From Amycolatopsis oliviviridis (GTDB taxonomy: Bacteria > Actinomycetota > Actinomycetes > Mycobacteriales > Pseudonocardiaceae): a DNA stretch of 64,000 bases. Below, one piece after another: positions 12,601-23,404 of the stretch. Each line of letters begins with the position of its first letter. Position 1 is the stretch's first letter. A model generated the notes under the pieces. The model had not been told where the DNA came from. It saw only the letters and a program-made list of their open reading frames with translations, and did no database searches. The stretch is taken from positions 372,001 to 436,000 of the forward strand of contig NZ_BNAY01000002.1 in the NCBI RefSeq assembly GCF_014654365.1, written 5' to 3'. Position numbers and translations under genes: made by a program.

Positions 12601-15600
12601 GCGTGGCGACCAGGTGCCGCGCGAGACGGGCGCCGAGTCCACCGGTTCCGCCGGTGATCAGTACCGTTCCGGAAGTGTCCAGTGTGGACTCCCCGGATCC
12701 GGCCCTGGCCAGGCGTGGCGCGGACAGCGATCCTTCGAGAGCGTGTACTTCGGGTTCGCCGGTGGCCAGAGCGGCGTCGACGTCTGCGTGGGTACCGCGG
12801 ACCAGGACGATCCGGTCCGGATGCTCCGCCTGCGCGGCCCGGACCAGGCCTTCGACCGCGCCTTCGCGACCGGTCAGCACCACGAGCGGGCCGGGCTCGT
12901 CCGTCGCCAGGAAGTCCTGCAGCGCGGCGAGAGTGGCGTCGAGCGAATCAGCTTCGAGGACGGCGGCGGGTGTGACGTCCGAGGAGCCGGTGGGAAGCGG
13001 AACGTCTTCGACGCGATAGAGGCCGTCCTGCACCGAGGCCGTGGCCGTCACGGCGCGGACGCTGAGCCCTCCGATGGAGGCGACAGGTGCGCCTGTCCCG
13101 TCGGTGAGGTCGAACGCGAAGCCGTCGGCGACCGGCCGGGCAAGGACCCGCAGTTCGGTCGCGCCCCGCGCGTGCAGGACGACGTCACGCCAGGCGAACG
13201 GAACCGAGCCCTGGTCTTCCCCGTGGACGGCGGTCGCCTGGAGCGCGGCGTCCAGCAAGGCCGGATGCAGACCGAACTTCGCCGCCTGATCGGGATCCGG
13301 CAGGGCGACCTCGGCGAAGATCTCGGCGCCACGGCGCCAGACGGTGCGCAGGCCTTGGAACATCGGCCCATACGCCAGACCGGCGGCGGCGAGCCGCTCG
13401 TAGGCGTCTTCGAGGCCCAGGGCCTCAGCGTCCTGAGGCGGCCACGCAACGTCCATAGTGGACGTCGGCGGGTTCCCGAGGAAGCCGGTGGCGTGGGTGA
13501 TCCACGGACGCTCCGGCAGCCGCGAGTGGATCGACACCGGGCGGCGGCCATGCTCGTCGGCGGCGCCCGCGATGACCTGGACTTCGGGCGCGGCACCGGG
13601 TTCGAGGACCAGCGGTTCCTGCAGGATCAGCTCTTCCACTCCCGCGCAGCCGGCTTCGTCGCCCGCGCGGACGGCGAGCTCGGCGAACGCGGTGCCGGGG
13701 ACGAGCACGCGGCCCGCGACGACGTGGTCGGCCAGCCACGGGTGCCGGTCGAGCGAAAGCCGCCCGGTGAGCAGGACACCATCGTCCGCGGCGACGGACA
13801 CCGCCGCCCCGAGCAGCGGATGGTCGGCGGCGGCGAGCCCGGCCGCGGTGACGTCGACGTCGCTTTCCTGGCCGAGCCAGAAGTACTCGTGCTGGAAGGC
13901 ATACGTCGGCAGTTCGGTGAACCGGCCGCTGCCGCCGAGGTACGCGGTCCAGTCGACGGCGACACCGCGCGTGTGCAGGGTGCCCAGCGCGGTGACCAGC
14001 TGCCGGGCTTCGCCGTGACCGCGGCGCAGCGCGGGCACGCCGCCGTCGACCAGCGCGCTGAGCACGGCGTCCGGACCGAGCTCGAAGAACTTCGTGACTC
14101 CGGCGGCGGTCAGGCGTCCGGCCGCGTCGGCGAACCGCACCGTCTCCCGGACATGGGTGACCCAGTACTCGGGGTCGGTCAGATCCGCCGATTCGGTCAC
14201 CGTCGACACGATCGGGATCTTCGGTGCCGAGAACCGCAAACTCCGCACCACCGCGGCGAAGTCGTCGAGCATCGGCTCCATCAAGACCGAGTGGAACGCG
14301 TGCGACACGTCCAGGCGCTTGGTCTTCCGGTCCTTGAACCGTTCCACGAAGGCGAGCGTCGGCTTCTCGGCGCCCGACAACACCACAGACGTCGGCCCGT
14401 TCACCGCGGCCAGCGAAACACCGTCCGGCAGCTCGCCGATCTCGTCCTCGGACGCCTGCACCGCGACCATCACGCCACCCGACGGCAGCGCCTGCATCAA
14501 CCGGCCACGTGCGACGACGAGCTTCGCCGCGTCCTCCAACGACAACACACCCGCGACATGTGCCGCCGCGATCTCTCCGATCGAATGCCCAGCCAGATAG
14601 TCCGGCCGCACACCCCACGACTCCACCAAGCGGAACAGAGCCACTTCCAACGCGAAAATCGCGGGCTGCGCGAACTCTGTCCTCGACAAATCCCCGAACT
14701 CCGGCAGCAGCGGAGAGACCTCGTCGTAAGCCGCCGCGAAAACCGGGAACGCCTCGTAAAGCTCGGCACCCATGCCGAGCCGCTGCGAACCCTGACCCGT
14801 GAACAGGAAAGCGAGTCCGCCTTCGGTGACGCGGCCGGTCACACCGCCACCACCGGCCACTTCGGACAGACCGGCGGAGAGAGTCTCCCAGTCCATACCA
14901 CTGACAACAGCCCGGTACGGCAGTGCCGCGCGGGTGGTCAGCGTGTGCGCGACGTCGATCGGCTCGGCGGTTCCGGCAGCCGACAGCAAGCGGGACGCCT
15001 GGGCGGCCAGCGCAGGTTCCGTGGCGGCGGACAGCAGCAACGGCACGATGGCGGGCGCGTCCTGGACAGGAGCGGCCTCCGCCGAAGGGGCCTGCTCCAG
15101 CACGACGTGCGCATTGGTCCCGCTGATCCCGAACGATGACACCGCCGCCGAACGCGGGCGTCCGGTCTCGGGCCACGGCGTGCGTTCGGTCAGCAGCGAG
15201 ACCGGTCCGGCGGACCAGTCGACCTCGCGGCTGGGCGTGCCGACGTTCAGGGTGGGCGGCAGGACACCGTGGCGCATCGCCTCGACCATCTTGATGATCC
15301 CGGCGACCCCGGCAGCGGCCTGCGCGTGCCCGAAGTTCGACTTGACCGAACCGAGGAACAGCGGGCGATCGCGATCACGGCCGTAAGTGGCCATCAAGGC
15401 TTCGGCCTCGATCGGGTCGCCCAGCCTGGTCCCCGTGCCGTGCGCTTCGATGGCATCGACGTCCGAGGTGGACAGTCGCGCGTCGGCGAGCGCGGCACGG
15501 ATCACGCGCTGCTGCGACGGGCCGTTCGGCGCGGTCAGGCCGTTGGACGCGCCGTCGGAGTTCACCGCGGTGCCCCGCACCACGGCGAGGATCCGGTGCC

Positions 15601-16462
15601 CGTTGCGCTGGGCGTCCGACAGCTTCTCCAGCACGAGCATCCCGACGCCCTCGGCCCAGGCGGTGCCGTCGGCGTCGTCGGAGAAGGACTTGCAGCGCCC
15701 GTCCGGCGCCAGCCCGCGCTGACGCGCGAAGTCGACAAAGATCCCTGGCGACGCCATCAGGTTGACGCCGCCGGCCAGCGCCAGGGTGCACTCCCCCGCG
15801 CGCAGGCCGCGCACCGCGGCGTGCACGGCGACCAGGGACGACGAACACGCCGTGTCGATCGACACCGCCGGGCCCTCCAGGCCCAGCTGGTACGCGATCC
15901 GTCCGGAGTGGACACTGCAGGTGGTGCCGGTGAGCAGGTAGCCGTCCACCGTGTCACCCGGGTTGTGCAGGCGCGGCCCGTATTCCTGCGCGGAAACGCC
16001 GACGTAGACACCGGTCGGGCTGCCGCGCAGCGCGGCCGGGTCGAGACCGGAGCGTTCGACGGCCTCCCAGCCGACCTCCAGCAGCAGCCGCTGCTGCGGC
16101 TCCATGGCCAGCGCCTCGCGCGGCGAGATCCCGAAGAACTCGGCGTCGAACCCGGCCGCACCGGGCAGGAAACCACCGGTGCGGACGTAGGTGGTGCCGC
16201 GCCGGTCGGGGTCGTCGTCGAACAGGCCGGAGGTGTCCCAGCCGCGGTCGGCCGGGAACTCGCCGATCCCGTCACGGCCGGATTCGACCAGATCCCACAG
16301 CGCGGCGGGGGTGTCGGCCCCGCCGGGGAACCGGCAGGCCATACCGACGATCGCGATCGGCTCGTGCCGTCCGTCCTCGGCGTCACGCAGCCGCTCCCGG
16401 GTCCGGTGCAGGTCCCCGGTCACACGCTTCAGCAGGTCGAGAAGCTTCTCTTGGTCCGCCAT
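6608..16462 (-). CDS. Type I modular PKS, two modules (KS-AT-DH-KR-ACP)x2
   Basis: Performs two rounds of malonyl extension, each followed by ketoreduction and dehydration, so it should install a conjugated diene. The ATG at 16462 (preceded by GAGGG) gives 3284 residues; a GTG one codon earlier is possible. The N-terminal coil [14 protein letters not shown] is a docking helix. Module A has KS with DTACSSS, AT with GHSIGE/HAFHS, DH with [11 protein letters not shown], and KR with an LDD motif (B-type). Its ACP carries LGFDSLTSV. Module B is the same, except that the DH reads [11 protein letters not shown], with Asp at the usual Gly. The C-terminus carries a docking helix ([14 protein letters not shown]) that should recognise the next PKS. 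The two AT regions are nearly identical at DNA level. Confidence 0.95.
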   Translation of the reverse strand: MADQEKLLDLLKRVTGDLHRTRERLRDAEDGRHEPIAIVGMACRFPGGADTPAALWDLVESGRDGIGEFPADRGWDTSGLFDDDPDRRGTTYVRTGGFLPGAAGFDAEFFGISPREALAMEPQQRLLLEVGWEAVERSGLDPAALRGSPTGVYVGVSAQEYGPRLHNPGDTVDGYLLTGTTCSVHSGRIAYQLGLEGPAVSIDTACSSSLVAVHAAVRGLRAGECTLALAGGVNLMASPGIFVDFARQRGLAPDGRCKSFSDDADGTAWAEGVGMLVLEKLSDAQRNGHRILAVVRGTAVNSDGASNGLTAPNGPSQQRVIRAALADARLSTSDVDAIEAHGTGTRLGDPIEAEALMATYGRDRDRPLFLGSVKSNFGHAQAAAGVAGIIKMVEAMRHGVLPPTLNVGTPSREVDWSAGPVSLLTERTPWPETGRPRSAAVSSFGISGTNAHVVLEQAPSAEAAPVQDAPAIVPLLLSAATEPALAAQASRLLSAAGTAEPIDVAHTLTTRAALPYRAVVSGMDWETLSAGLSEVAGGGGVTGRVTEGGLAFLFTGQGSQRLGMGAELYEAFPVFAAAYDEVSPLLPEFGDLSRTEFAQPAIFALEVALFRLVESWGVRPDYLAGHSIGEIAAAHVAGVLSLEDAAKLVVARGRLMQALPSGGVMVAVQASEDEIGELPDGVSLAAVNGPTSVVLSGAEKPTLAFVERFKDRKTKRLDVSHAFHSVLMEPMLDDFAAVVRSLRFSAPKIPIVSTVTESADLTDPEYWVTHVRETVRFADAAGRLTAAGVTKFFELGPDAVLSALVDGGVPALRRGHGEARQLVTALGTLHTRGVAVDWTAYLGGSGRFTELPTYAFQHEYFWLGQESDVDVTAAGLAAADHPLLGAAVSVAADDGVLLTGRLSLDRHPWLADHVVAGRVLVPGTAFAELAVRAGDEAGCAGVEELILQEPLVLEPGAAPEVQVIAGAADEHGRRPVSIHSRLPERPWITHATGFLGNPPTSTMDVAWPPQDAEALGLEDAYERLAAAGLAYGPMFQGLRTVWRRGAEIFAEVALPDPDQAAKFGLHPALLDAALQATAVHGEDQGSVPFAWRDVVLHARGATELRVLARPVADGFAFDLTDGTGAPVASIGGLSVRAVTATASVQDGLYRVEDVPLPTGSSDVTPAAVLEADSLDATLAALQDFLATDEPGPLVVLTGREGAVEGLVRAAQAEHPDRIVLVRGTHADVDAALATGEPEVHALEGSLSAPRLARAGSGESTLDTSGTVLITGGTGGLGARLARHLVATHGVRNLLLVSRRGEDAPGAKELAEELGARIEACDVADRDQVRDLLARAEPPVTGVVHAAGVLDDGVVTSLTPERLDGVFRAKATAAHVLDELTGDLDFFVLFSSIAGVFGSPGQAAYSAANAALDALARKRRADGKPAQSLAWGLWRDGMGAALSGTDRDRIGKDGFGALEAEEGLALFDAAVAEGGDVLVPVRLDLAAVRNAGVPPLLRGLVRVRTRREAARRTDSGLAARLTGLSEADREAFLIELVRARVAAVLGRAGAETVEPSRPFTELGFDSLTSVELRNELTAETGLRLPATLVFDHPSPAAVAAFLGTELLGAPEPARPVVTRRGAADEPIAIVAMSCRYPGGVRSPEDLWDLVDAGTDAISPFPGGRGWDVDGIYDPEPGLPGKTYTRHGGFLHDAGEFDPEFFGISPREALAMDPQQRLLLEISWEALERARLDPASLKGSATGVFAGIMYYDYAAKLASVPDSVAGFLGTGTSASVLSGRVAYTLGLEGPAVSVDTACSSSLVALHLAARSLRAGECDMALAGGVTVMATPETFLDFSRQRGLSPDGRCKSFSAYADGTGWSEGAGVLVLERLSDARRNGHPVLAVVRGSAVNQDGASNGLTAPNGPSQQRVIRAALADAGLSTSDIDAVEAHGTGTRLGDPIEAQALIATYGAEREEPLWFGSVKSNLGHTQAAAGVAGIIKMVEAMRRGTLPRTLHAAEPSTEVEWDAGAIELLRESRPWPEAGRLRRAAVSSFGISGTNAHVVLEQVPAETPAEPASHGVVPWVLSAKTNQALAERARALLSLVDGHDPRDVAYSLATTRTAHERRAAVVGTDAADLRAGLEAVAEGGGIIGKAQPGKLAFLFTGQGSQRLGMGAELYGAFPVFAAAYDDVTALLPEFEDLSRTEFAQPAIFALEVALFRLVESWGVRPDFLAGHSIGEIAAAHVAGVLSLEDAAKLVVARGRLMQALPEGGVMVAVQASEDELGELPDGVSLAAVNGPTSLVLSGAEEPTLAVVERFSGRKTKRLDVSHAFHSVLMEPMLDDFAAVVRELEFSAPRIPIVSTVTESADLTDPAYWVTHVRETVRFASAVDTLRADGVTKFLELGPDAVLSALTEGIPLLREGRDEAVTAMTAIATLHVQGVRIGWDDVLPGARALDLPTYPFQYKHFWLDPAPVADLSSAGLDSPGHPLLAAGLSLAEGDGTVLTGRLSLATHPWLAGHTVHDTVLLPGAALAELAVRAGDEAGRPRLVELTLHAPVVIPESGPIELQVAVSGAAAVTIHSRIPGEDWELNALGLLAEANPPVKGFAWPDGLEPIDLGSFYDDLADRGFAYGPLFQGLRAAWRHGEDRYAEISLPEEARDDAARFGIHPALFDAALHGMFLGEGEESGALPFSWSDVSLHATGATTVRARLRFLAPGEVAVDLTDLAGAPVLSVGSLVVRAVTGEQLRAGEDRSLFRVEHVAAEPAATTPVPWARWDEVTEPVPPVVVLPVPPDGIHAVLVVLQRFLTESRFSGSRLVVVTGDSLDDAAAAGLVRSAQAENPGRFVILDGEVSDVDIALATGEPRVRVRDGRAEVPRLVRAEPGPKPDWESAGTVLITGGTGGVGAQLAERLVTEHGVESLVLTSRRGLAAPGAAELAARLGEQGAEVRVEACDVADRDAVAALLDGIPDLSGVVHAAGVLDDGVVTALTPERLDRVLGPKADGARHLHELTLDRPLTEFVLISSVSGVLGGPGQGNYAAANAYLDALAERRHADGLPARSLAYGMWAAEGMGGVLDQALIDRMRRDGFGALSPEEGAVLFDVAPGPVAVPVKLDLAGLRDQARAGVLPALLTGLVRLPVRRTASPVTESVVLTPDTLEDLVLTHTAQVLGFASAGEVDPEHAFTDLGFDSLTSVDLRNRLAAAAGQQLGATVVFDHPTPSALTAHLRTLLFPEVVVPDEARLRRALAGASLDRFRELGVLEALVKLAEEAPSSAPAVSVEAIDDLDVGDLISRAMSTSEAG

Positions 16463-16476
16463 CACACCCTCGCTGG

Positions 16477-16698
16477 TCAGAAGATCTCGTCGGTGAGGAA
16501 GTCGAAGACCTTGTCGACAGCGGCGTCGAAGAGCAGGTCGTCGAACTCGTCGTCCTTGTCTCCGGCCGCGTAGGCCAGCAGCAGCTTCTTCAGCGGCTTG
16601 GCGACCTTCTTGCGGTCTTCGGGTTCCAGGTCGCCCAGGCGTTCGCTCAGCCGCTCGATGTCGGCGAGCACCTTGGCGACGGCTTTCTTGTCCGCCAT
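16477..16698 (-). CDS. Free-standing PKS C-terminal docking-domain-like protein (73 aa)
   Basis: A very charged, all-helical 73-residue protein. Its ATG shares the A of the upstream PKS stop (TGATG), and its own stop is 14 bases from the next PKS start, so it is translated in series with both. It aligns along its length with the tail of the upstream [19 protein letters not shown] (10-25) against [16 protein letters not shown], then [16 protein letters not shown] (58-73) against [16 protein letters not shown]. The tail of the PKS at 1-4285 begins the same way. In DEBS-type docking domains the first part forms a dimerisation bundle and the last helix binds the partner's N-terminal coil. It has no ACP or enzymatic domain. 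The resemblance is seen; any role as adaptor, competitor or scaffold between the two PKS proteins is inference. Confidence 0.8.
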   Translation of the reverse strand: MADKKAVAKVLADIERLSERLGDLEPEDRKKVAKPLKKLLLAYAAGDKDDEFDDLLFDAAVDKVFDFLTDEIF

Positions 16699-19600
16699 CA
16701 GGAAATCCCCAGTTCGGTGGCCAGGAAGTCGACGACTTCGTCCGCGGTCGCGTCCTCCAGCCGTCCGCCGACGTCGGTTCCCGTCGTGGTCAGGCCGTCG
16801 AGCAGGATCCGCAGCCGTCCGGCGACCGCCGCCCGGCCGTCGTCGTCGCCGACCCCGGTCAGGCGCGCTTCGAGCGCGTCGAGTTCGGCGAGCACCGCGT
16901 CCGCCGCGCTGAGCGACGGCGGGGCGAGTTCGGCCAGCAGATGCGCGGCCAGCGTGGCGACGGTCGGATGGTCGAACACGGCGGTGGCCGACAACCGGAG
17001 CCCGGTGACGCCGTTGATCCGGTTGCGCAGTTCGACCGAGGTCAGCGAGTCGAATCCGAGGTCCTTGAACGCGCGCGCCGGGTCGATCATGCCGCCCGCC
17101 TCGTGACCGAGGACGGCGGCGGCGTTGTGCCGCACCAGATCGATCAGCAGGGCCGTGCGTTCTTCGTCGGGCAGCGCCGTGAGCCGCTCGGCGAGGCCGG
17201 CCCCGCCCGTCGTCGCCGGTCCGGCCACTCGCCGGGTGGCGACCTTCGCGAGGCCACGCAGGACCGGTGCCACCTCGGTGGTCCGGGCGTGGGCGCGCAA
17301 CGCGGCCCGGTCGACTTCGATCGGCAGGACGGCGGTGAACCCGCCGTCGAGGGCGGCGTCGAACAGGCCGAGCCCGGTCTCCGCGGTCAGCGGCGGCAGC
17401 CCTTCGCGGGCCATGCGGTCGACGTCGTTCTCGGCCAGCCCGCTGCCCATACCCTCCCGCCAGAGCCCCCAGGCGAGCGAGACCGCGGGCAGGCCGTGGG
17501 CGCGACGGCGGGCGGCCAGCGCGTCCAGGAACGTGTTCGCGGCCGCGTAGGACGCCTGACCCGCGGAGCCGACGATCCCGGAGACCGAGGAGTACAGCGC
17601 GAACACCGCGAGCTCGTGGCCGAGGGTCAGCTCGTGCAGGTGCCAGGCCGCGTCCACCTTGGGACGCAACACTTTCGCGAGCCTTTCGGGGGTCAGGCCG
17701 GTCAGCACGCCGTCGTCGAGGACGCCCGCGGTGTGCACGACACCGGTCAGCTCGACGCCGTCCAGCAGCGCGGCGAGCGCGGCCCGGTCGGCGACGTCGC
17801 AGGCGACCACCCGGACTTCGGCGCCCAGGCCGGTGAGTTCGGCGGCGAGTTCGCCCGCGCCCGGCGCGTCCGGGCCGCGACGGCTGGTGAGCAGCAGCTT
17901 GCGGACCCCGTGCGCGGTCACGAGATGCTTCGCGACGAGCGCCCCGAGTCCGCCGGTGCCACCGGTGACGAGCACCGGCCGCTCCGGATCCAGGGCCCGC
18001 GGCAGGGTCAGCGCGACCTTGCCGATGTGCCGGGCCTGGCTGACGAACCGGAACGCGTCCGGCGCGTGCCGGACGTCCCAGGTCCGGACTGGGAGCGGGG
18101 TGAGCGCACCCTTGCCGAACAGGGCGGTGAGTTCGGTCCAGATCTCGGCGGTGCGCGTCCGGCCCGCTTCGATCAGGTCGAAGGCCCGGTAAGCGACGTT
18201 TTCGGGAGCGCGGACGTCGGTCTTGCCCATTTCGAGGAAGCGACCACCTGATGCGGTCACGTCGAGGGAAGCGTCGACGAACTCGCCCGCGAGGGAGTTG
18301 AGCACGACGTCGACCCCGCGTCCGCCGGTCGCGGTCCGGAAGGCCTCGGCGAAGTCGAGGGTCCGCGACGAGGCGATGTGGTCGGCGGGCAGTCCGGCCG
18401 CGCGCAGGACGTGCTGCTTGCCCTCGCTCGCGGTGCCGAACACCTCCGCCCCCAGATGACGCGCGAGTTGCGTCGCGGCCATCCCGACCCCGCCCGCGGC
18501 CGAATGGATCAGGATCGACTCGCCAGCCTTGAGTCCGGCCAGATCGACCAGCGCGTAGTAGGCGGTCAGGAAGACCAGCGGCACGGTCGCGGCCTGCTCG
18601 TCGGTCCAGCCGTCCGGCACCCGGGTCAGGAACGGGCGCTCGCCGATGGCGACCGGGCCGATCCCGCCGTGCACCATGCCCATCACGCGGTCGCCCGGCG
18701 CCAGATCGGTCACCTCGGCGCCGGTGGCCAGGACGGTCCCGGCGACCTCGCAGCCCAGCGGCCCGGCCTCGCCCGGGTACATGCCCAGGACGTTCAGCAC
18801 GTCACGGAAGTTCAGCCCGGCCGCCCGGACGGCGATGCGGACGTCGTCCGGTCCGAGCTCCGGCTCGTCGATCGGCTCCAGGGCGAGGTTTTCGACCGTG
18901 CCCTCGCCGGACTTGTCCAGCCTCCAGGACCCGGCGGGCGGCAGCAGGACTCCCGCGCCCGCCTCGGCGATCCGCGGGACCAGCGGGACGCCGTCGCGCA
19001 CCGCGACCTGCGGTTCCCCGGTCGCCACGGCCATCGGCACGTCTTCGGCCTCGCCGTCGACGAGGACGAACCGGCCCTGGTGTTCGGCCTGCGCGCTGCG
19101 CACCAGGCCCCAGATCGAGGCGGCCGCCGGATCGGTGGCGTCCGGTCCCGCCGCGTGTCGTGTGTGGACGACCAAAGTGGACTCTTCCCGGGTCACCCAG
19201 TCCTGGATCGCCTCCAGCACCCGGGCACCGAGTTCGTGCGCGGACACGACCGGATCGTCCTCCGGCAGCACCGAAAGCACGGCGGGTTTGCCGGGAACGA
19301 CCTCCGGATACGCCGTGCACGCCACCGGTTCCGCGACCGCGACCGGCGTCCAGTCCACAGTGAACAGTCCGGTGGGGAGTTCCCGTCCGCGGGCGGCCGG
19401 ACGGCGGACGACCAGCGAGCCGACGCTCAGCACCTCGGCCCCCGAGGGATCGACGGCGGTCAGCGAAACGGTGTCCTCCGCGTGGAAGGTGATCCGCAGC
19501 CGCAACGCGGTCGCGCCGCTCGCCCGCAAGCGGACTCCCGACCACGAGAACGGCAGCCCACCGGCGTTCTCCGCCGACTCACGGAGGAACATCGCGTGCA

Positions 19601-22600
19601 GCCCGGCGTCCAGCAGGGCTGGATGGATGCCGAACCCTCCGTCCTCGTCGGCGGGAAGCTCGACTTCGGCGTGGACGTCGTCGCCGTCGATCCACACCGC
19701 TTTCAGGCCGCGGAACACGCCTTCGTAACCGAAGCCGGGCAGGTCGTCGTAAAAGCCTTCCAGGGACTGGGATTCTCCCGGCGGTGGCCACGTGACGGTC
19801 TGTGCGGCGGCATCGGTGTCAGGAACAAGTGTGCCGTTCGCGTGCCGCGTCCAGTCCTCGCCGTGCTCCGGTCGCGAGTGGACGGTGACCGCGCGGCGGC
19901 CGTCGTCGTCCGCGGCGGCCACCACGACCTGGACCTCGACCGGCCCGGAAAGGACGAGCGGCGCGCCCAGGGTCAGTTCTTCGACGAGGCCGCAACCGGT
20001 CTCGGTACCCGCGTGCAAGGCCAATTCGAGGAAACCGGTGCCGGGGAACAGGATGTCGTCACCGACGCGGTGACCGCTCAGCCACGGCTGGTCGGTCACC
20101 GAGAGCCGGGCGGTGAACACCGTGTCGCCGCCGGGAACCGCGACCACCGCCCCCAGGAGCGGATGTTCGGCGCGGCGCAGGCCCAGCCCGCGCGCGTCCC
20201 CGCCCGGACCGGGGGTGAGCCAGTACCGCGACCGCTGGAACGGGTAGGTCGGCAGGTCGATCCGGCGTCCGCCCGGGGCGAGCGCCGCGAAGTCGGCGTC
20301 CACCCCGCGGACGTGGGCCGTGCCCAGCGCGGTCAGGAGTTCGGGGACCTCGGGCCGGTCGCGGCGGAGCAGCGGGCGCGCGACGCCGGCGTCGACCAGC
20401 GCCGACAGGACGCCGTCCGGGCCCAGTTCCAGGTAGGTGCCGCAGCCGGCGTCGCGCAGGACGCGCAGCGCGCCGGCGAACCGGACGGTCGCCCCGACGT
20501 GCTCGATCCAGTACCCGGCCGAGTCGTGCCCGCCGATCTCGCCGGTGACCGTCGAGACGATCGGGAGGTTCGCGGGGTGGTAGTCGGCGAGCCGCGCGAT
20601 CCGGGCGAAGTCGTCGAGCATGTCCCGCATCAAGGGCGAGTGGAAGGCGTGGCTGACGTTGAGCCATTTGACCTTGCCGTCGAAGCCGGCGATCGCCGCT
20701 TCCAGCGCGGTACGCGCACCGGACAGCACAACGGCTTCATCGGCGTTGACCGCGGCGATCCCCGCCTCACGCTCGTGCCCGCTCAGGAGCGCGCGGGCCG
20801 TTTCCTCGGTGGCACGCAGGGAAACCATCGCGCCACCGTCGGGCAGCTCCCGCATGAGCCTGCCGCGCGCGGTCACCAGCATCGCGGCGTCGGACAGCGA
20901 CAGCACGCCCGCGACGTGCGCGGCCGCGAACTCGCCGACCGAATGCCCGCAGAGGTAGGCGGGGACGACGCCCCAGGACTCCAGCAGCCGGAACAGGGCG
21001 ACCTCGACGGCGAACAGCGCGGGCTGCGCGTAGTCCGTGCGGTCCAGCAGCGCCGCGTCCGCGTGGCCGAACACCACGTCCCGCAGCGGCGGATCGAGTT
21101 GCAGGTCTACGTGCGCGCAGACCTCGTCGAACGTCCTGGCGTAGACGTCGTAGGCGTCGTAGAGCTCCCGGCCCATCGCGATCCGCTGAGCACCCTGGCC
21201 GGTGAAGAGATACGCGAGTTCGGCGGGCTCGGGAAGCGGCCCGCCGCGCAGCACCCGGTCGTCGAAAGCGGCCAGGGCTTCCTTCAGGCTCGCGGCGTCC
21301 GATGCGACGACGAAGGCGCGTTCGGCCAGTGTCGCCCGGGTCTTGGCGAGCGAGAAGGCCAGGTCCGCCGGGTTCGCTTCGACGTCCGCAAGCTGGGCCG
21401 CGTGGGCGCGCAACGCGTCCGGGCCGGCGGCCGAGAACGCGACGGCGATCGGCGAAGGCACCGAGGGCACGGAGTCGTCGGGCTCGGCGGGCGCCGGTTC
21501 TTCGAGGATCAAGTGGGCGTTGGTGCCCGAGATGCCGAACGACGAGACGGCGGCCCGGCGCGGTTCCTCGCCGCGTGGCCAGTCCACTGGCTCGGCCAGC
21601 AGCGAGACCGCGCCGGAAGACCAGTCGACCGCCGGGGTCGGAGCGTCACCGTGCAGGGTGCGCGGCAGCCGGTCGTGCCGGAGCGCCATGATCATCTTGA
21701 TCACCCCGGCCGCGCCCGCGGCCGCCTGCGCGTGCCCGATGTTGGCCTTCACCGAACCCAGCCACAGCGGCGTTTCCCGATCCTGCCCGTACGTCGAAAG
21801 CAGCGCCTGGGCTTCGATCGGGTCGCCGAGGGTGGTCCCGGTCCCGTGCGCTTCGACAGCGTCCACAGTGGACGCGTTGATCCCGGCGTCGGCCAGCGCC
21901 GCGCGGATCACCCGCTGCTGGGAAGGACCGTTCGGCGCGGTGAGCCCGTTCGACGCGCCATCGGAGTTGACCGCGCTGCCGCGGATCACCGCGAGGACCG
22001 GATGGCCGTTGCGCTCGGCGTCGGAAAGCCTTTCCAGGACGAACATCCCGGCGCCTTCGGCCCACGCGGTACCGTCCGCCGCGGCGGAGAACGGCTTGCA
22101 GCGCCCGTCCGGTGCCAGGCCGCGCTGATGAGAGAACGCCACGAACGGACCGGGCGTGCCGAGTACCGCGACCCCGCCGGCGAGGGCGAGGCCGCATTCC
22201 CCGCTCCGCAGCGCGCGGACCGCGAGATGGAGGGCGACCAGCGAACCGGAACAAGCGGTGTCGACGGTCAGCGCGGGTCCTTGCAGGCCGAGCGTGTACG
22301 CGATCCGGCCGGACACGACACTCGGCGCGCTGCCGGTGAGCAGGAGGCCGTCGAGGCCTTCGGGCGCGTCGGCCAGGCGGGTGCCGTATTCCTGCGGCTC
22401 GACGCCGACGAACACGCCCGTCCGGCTGCCGGTCAGGGTCCCGGCGTCGATCCCGGCGCGTTCCAGGGCCTCCCACGCCGTCTCCAGCGCCAGGCGCTGC
22501 TGCGGATCCATCGCCAGCGCCTCGCGCGGCGAGATCCCGAAGAACCCGGCGTCGAATTCGGCCGCGCCGGGCAGGAACCCGCCGTGGCGCACGTAGGTCC

Positions 22601-23105
22601 GGCCCGGGGTGCCCGGCCGGGGGTCGTACAGGCCGTCGACGTCCCAGCCGCGGTCGTGGGGGAACTCCGTGACGACGTCCCGGCCTTCGTCCACAAGGGA
22701 CCACAGGGCGGCGGGCGAATCCGCGCCGCCGGGGAACCGGCAGCCGATGCCGACGATCACGATCGGCTCGCCGTAGGCCGCTTCGCCTTCCGCTGCGTCG
22801 GCGGACTCGGCTCCGAAGAGGCACTCGTCGAGGAAGTCCGCCAGCGCCTCCGGCCCCGGATGGTCGTAGGCGAGGGTCACCGACAGGTCGAGGCCGGTCT
22901 CGGCGCTCAGCCACGCGTGCAGTTTCACCGCCAGCAGGGAGTCGAACCCGAGGTCGGCGAAGGTGCGACCGGCCGCGAGCGGCCCGTCCAGCACCGCCGA
23001 CGTCGCCCGTCGCACCAGGCCCAGCAGCGTGCGGCGCCGTTCGGCGCGCGGCCTGCTTTCCAGCCGTCGCAGGGAATCCAGCTCGGTCATGCGCGCACTC
23101 GCCAC
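16698..23105 (-). CDS. Type I modular PKS, loading ACP plus fully reducing module 1
   Basis: The first PKS of the line. It starts with an ACP (DLGFDSL, Ser56) and has no loading AT or KSQ, so the starter must be delivered in trans. Module 1 follows: KS from about 113 with active-site Cys285 in DTACSGS, AT with GHSVGE and the malonyl motif HAFHS, DH with [13 protein letters not shown] ([16 protein letters not shown] and a [11 protein letters not shown] nucleotide motif), KR with LDD (B-type) and ACP ([10 protein letters not shown]). The protein ends in the docking helix [18 protein letters not shown]. Full reduction predicts a saturated CH2-CH2 next to the starter. GTG at 23105 is used here; the ATG at 23090 is an alternative. 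It is divergent from the starter-supply genes. Confidence 0.95.
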   Translation of the reverse strand: MASARMTELDSLRRLESRPRAERRRTLLGLVRRATSAVLDGPLAAGRTFADLGFDSLLAVKLHAWLSAETGLDLSVTLAYDHPGPEALADFLDECLFGAESADAAEGEAAYGEPIVIVGIGCRFPGGADSPAALWSLVDEGRDVVTEFPHDRGWDVDGLYDPRPGTPGRTYVRHGGFLPGAAEFDAGFFGISPREALAMDPQQRLALETAWEALERAGIDAGTLTGSRTGVFVGVEPQEYGTRLADAPEGLDGLLLTGSAPSVVSGRIAYTLGLQGPALTVDTACSGSLVALHLAVRALRSGECGLALAGGVAVLGTPGPFVAFSHQRGLAPDGRCKPFSAAADGTAWAEGAGMFVLERLSDAERNGHPVLAVIRGSAVNSDGASNGLTAPNGPSQQRVIRAALADAGINASTVDAVEAHGTGTTLGDPIEAQALLSTYGQDRETPLWLGSVKANIGHAQAAAGAAGVIKMIMALRHDRLPRTLHGDAPTPAVDWSSGAVSLLAEPVDWPRGEEPRRAAVSSFGISGTNAHLILEEPAPAEPDDSVPSVPSPIAVAFSAAGPDALRAHAAQLADVEANPADLAFSLAKTRATLAERAFVVASDAASLKEALAAFDDRVLRGGPLPEPAELAYLFTGQGAQRIAMGRELYDAYDVYARTFDEVCAHVDLQLDPPLRDVVFGHADAALLDRTDYAQPALFAVEVALFRLLESWGVVPAYLCGHSVGEFAAAHVAGVLSLSDAAMLVTARGRLMRELPDGGAMVSLRATEETARALLSGHEREAGIAAVNADEAVVLSGARTALEAAIAGFDGKVKWLNVSHAFHSPLMRDMLDDFARIARLADYHPANLPIVSTVTGEIGGHDSAGYWIEHVGATVRFAGALRVLRDAGCGTYLELGPDGVLSALVDAGVARPLLRRDRPEVPELLTALGTAHVRGVDADFAALAPGGRRIDLPTYPFQRSRYWLTPGPGGDARGLGLRRAEHPLLGAVVAVPGGDTVFTARLSVTDQPWLSGHRVGDDILFPGTGFLELALHAGTETGCGLVEELTLGAPLVLSGPVEVQVVVAAADDDGRRAVTVHSRPEHGEDWTRHANGTLVPDTDAAAQTVTWPPPGESQSLEGFYDDLPGFGYEGVFRGLKAVWIDGDDVHAEVELPADEDGGFGIHPALLDAGLHAMFLRESAENAGGLPFSWSGVRLRASGATALRLRITFHAEDTVSLTAVDPSGAEVLSVGSLVVRRPAARGRELPTGLFTVDWTPVAVAEPVACTAYPEVVPGKPAVLSVLPEDDPVVSAHELGARVLEAIQDWVTREESTLVVHTRHAAGPDATDPAAASIWGLVRSAQAEHQGRFVLVDGEAEDVPMAVATGEPQVAVRDGVPLVPRIAEAGAGVLLPPAGSWRLDKSGEGTVENLALEPIDEPELGPDDVRIAVRAAGLNFRDVLNVLGMYPGEAGPLGCEVAGTVLATGAEVTDLAPGDRVMGMVHGGIGPVAIGERPFLTRVPDGWTDEQAATVPLVFLTAYYALVDLAGLKAGESILIHSAAGGVGMAATQLARHLGAEVFGTASEGKQHVLRAAGLPADHIASSRTLDFAEAFRTATGGRGVDVVLNSLAGEFVDASLDVTASGGRFLEMGKTDVRAPENVAYRAFDLIEAGRTRTAEIWTELTALFGKGALTPLPVRTWDVRHAPDAFRFVSQARHIGKVALTLPRALDPERPVLVTGGTGGLGALVAKHLVTAHGVRKLLLTSRRGPDAPGAGELAAELTGLGAEVRVVACDVADRAALAALLDGVELTGVVHTAGVLDDGVLTGLTPERLAKVLRPKVDAAWHLHELTLGHELAVFALYSSVSGIVGSAGQASYAAANTFLDALAARRRAHGLPAVSLAWGLWREGMGSGLAENDVDRMAREGLPPLTAETGLGLFDAALDGGFTAVLPIEVDRAALRAHARTTEVAPVLRGLAKVATRRVAGPATTGGAGLAERLTALPDEERTALLIDLVRHNAAAVLGHEAGGMIDPARAFKDLGFDSLTSVELRNRINGVTGLRLSATAVFDHPTVATLAAHLLAELAPPSLSAADAVLAELDALEARLTGVGDDDGRAAVAGRLRILLDGLTTTGTDVGGRLEDATADEVVDFLATELGIS

Positions 23106-23404
23106 CTCGGGTCGCCTGGCACAGGGAAGTCGCGGTCCAGCTAGCCACAGCGGCCGTCGCGGGCGGGACGGAACTGTTCCACCGCCGGGTAACCGCCCGC
23201 TCCCTGCCGGGTTTCCGGGTCGTGGACAAGCGGTGGAAAAGGTATCCAGCGCGGCTGATCGGAATCGTTAACGTGGCTTTCGGCGAACCGGATTTCAGCG
23301 CCCCGATTTCAGCGCACGGAACCGGAGCCGCACGAGGACGCCGGCGTCCGCCGTGCCGGCCCGGGACCGTCAGCGCGACGCCACTAGTGCCGGAGGTAAC
23401 GCCG
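23106..23404. promoter_or_regulatory. Divergent promoter region between PKS and starter-unit operons
   Basis: About 300 bases with no gene, controlling both main biosynthetic transcripts. A 9-bp inverted repeat is visible (TTCCACCGC at 23177-23185 and GCGGTGGAA at 23230-23238), and the palindrome CGTTAACG lies at 23266-23273. A strong ribosome site GGAGG at 23392-23396 sets the plus-strand start. No clear -35/-10 pair and no PimM-type box were recognised. Confidence 0.55.

Noticed and set aside
16697..16712. A 14/16 match to the PimM-type PAS-LuxR box on the minus strand just before the 73-residue gene.
   Set aside because: It is the coding sequence for the last residues (Leu-Gly-Ile-Ser and stop) of a conserved docking helix, lies inside an operon, and no equivalent was found in the expected promoter at 23106-23404.
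38..23144. Very long plus-strand open frames antisense to the PKS genes (up to about 1,600 codons).
   Set aside because: They arise from the GC-rich third positions of the minus-strand PKS genes. Their translations are Arg/Gly/Pro-rich with no domains, while the minus strand shows complete KS, AT, DH, ER, KR and ACP motifs.
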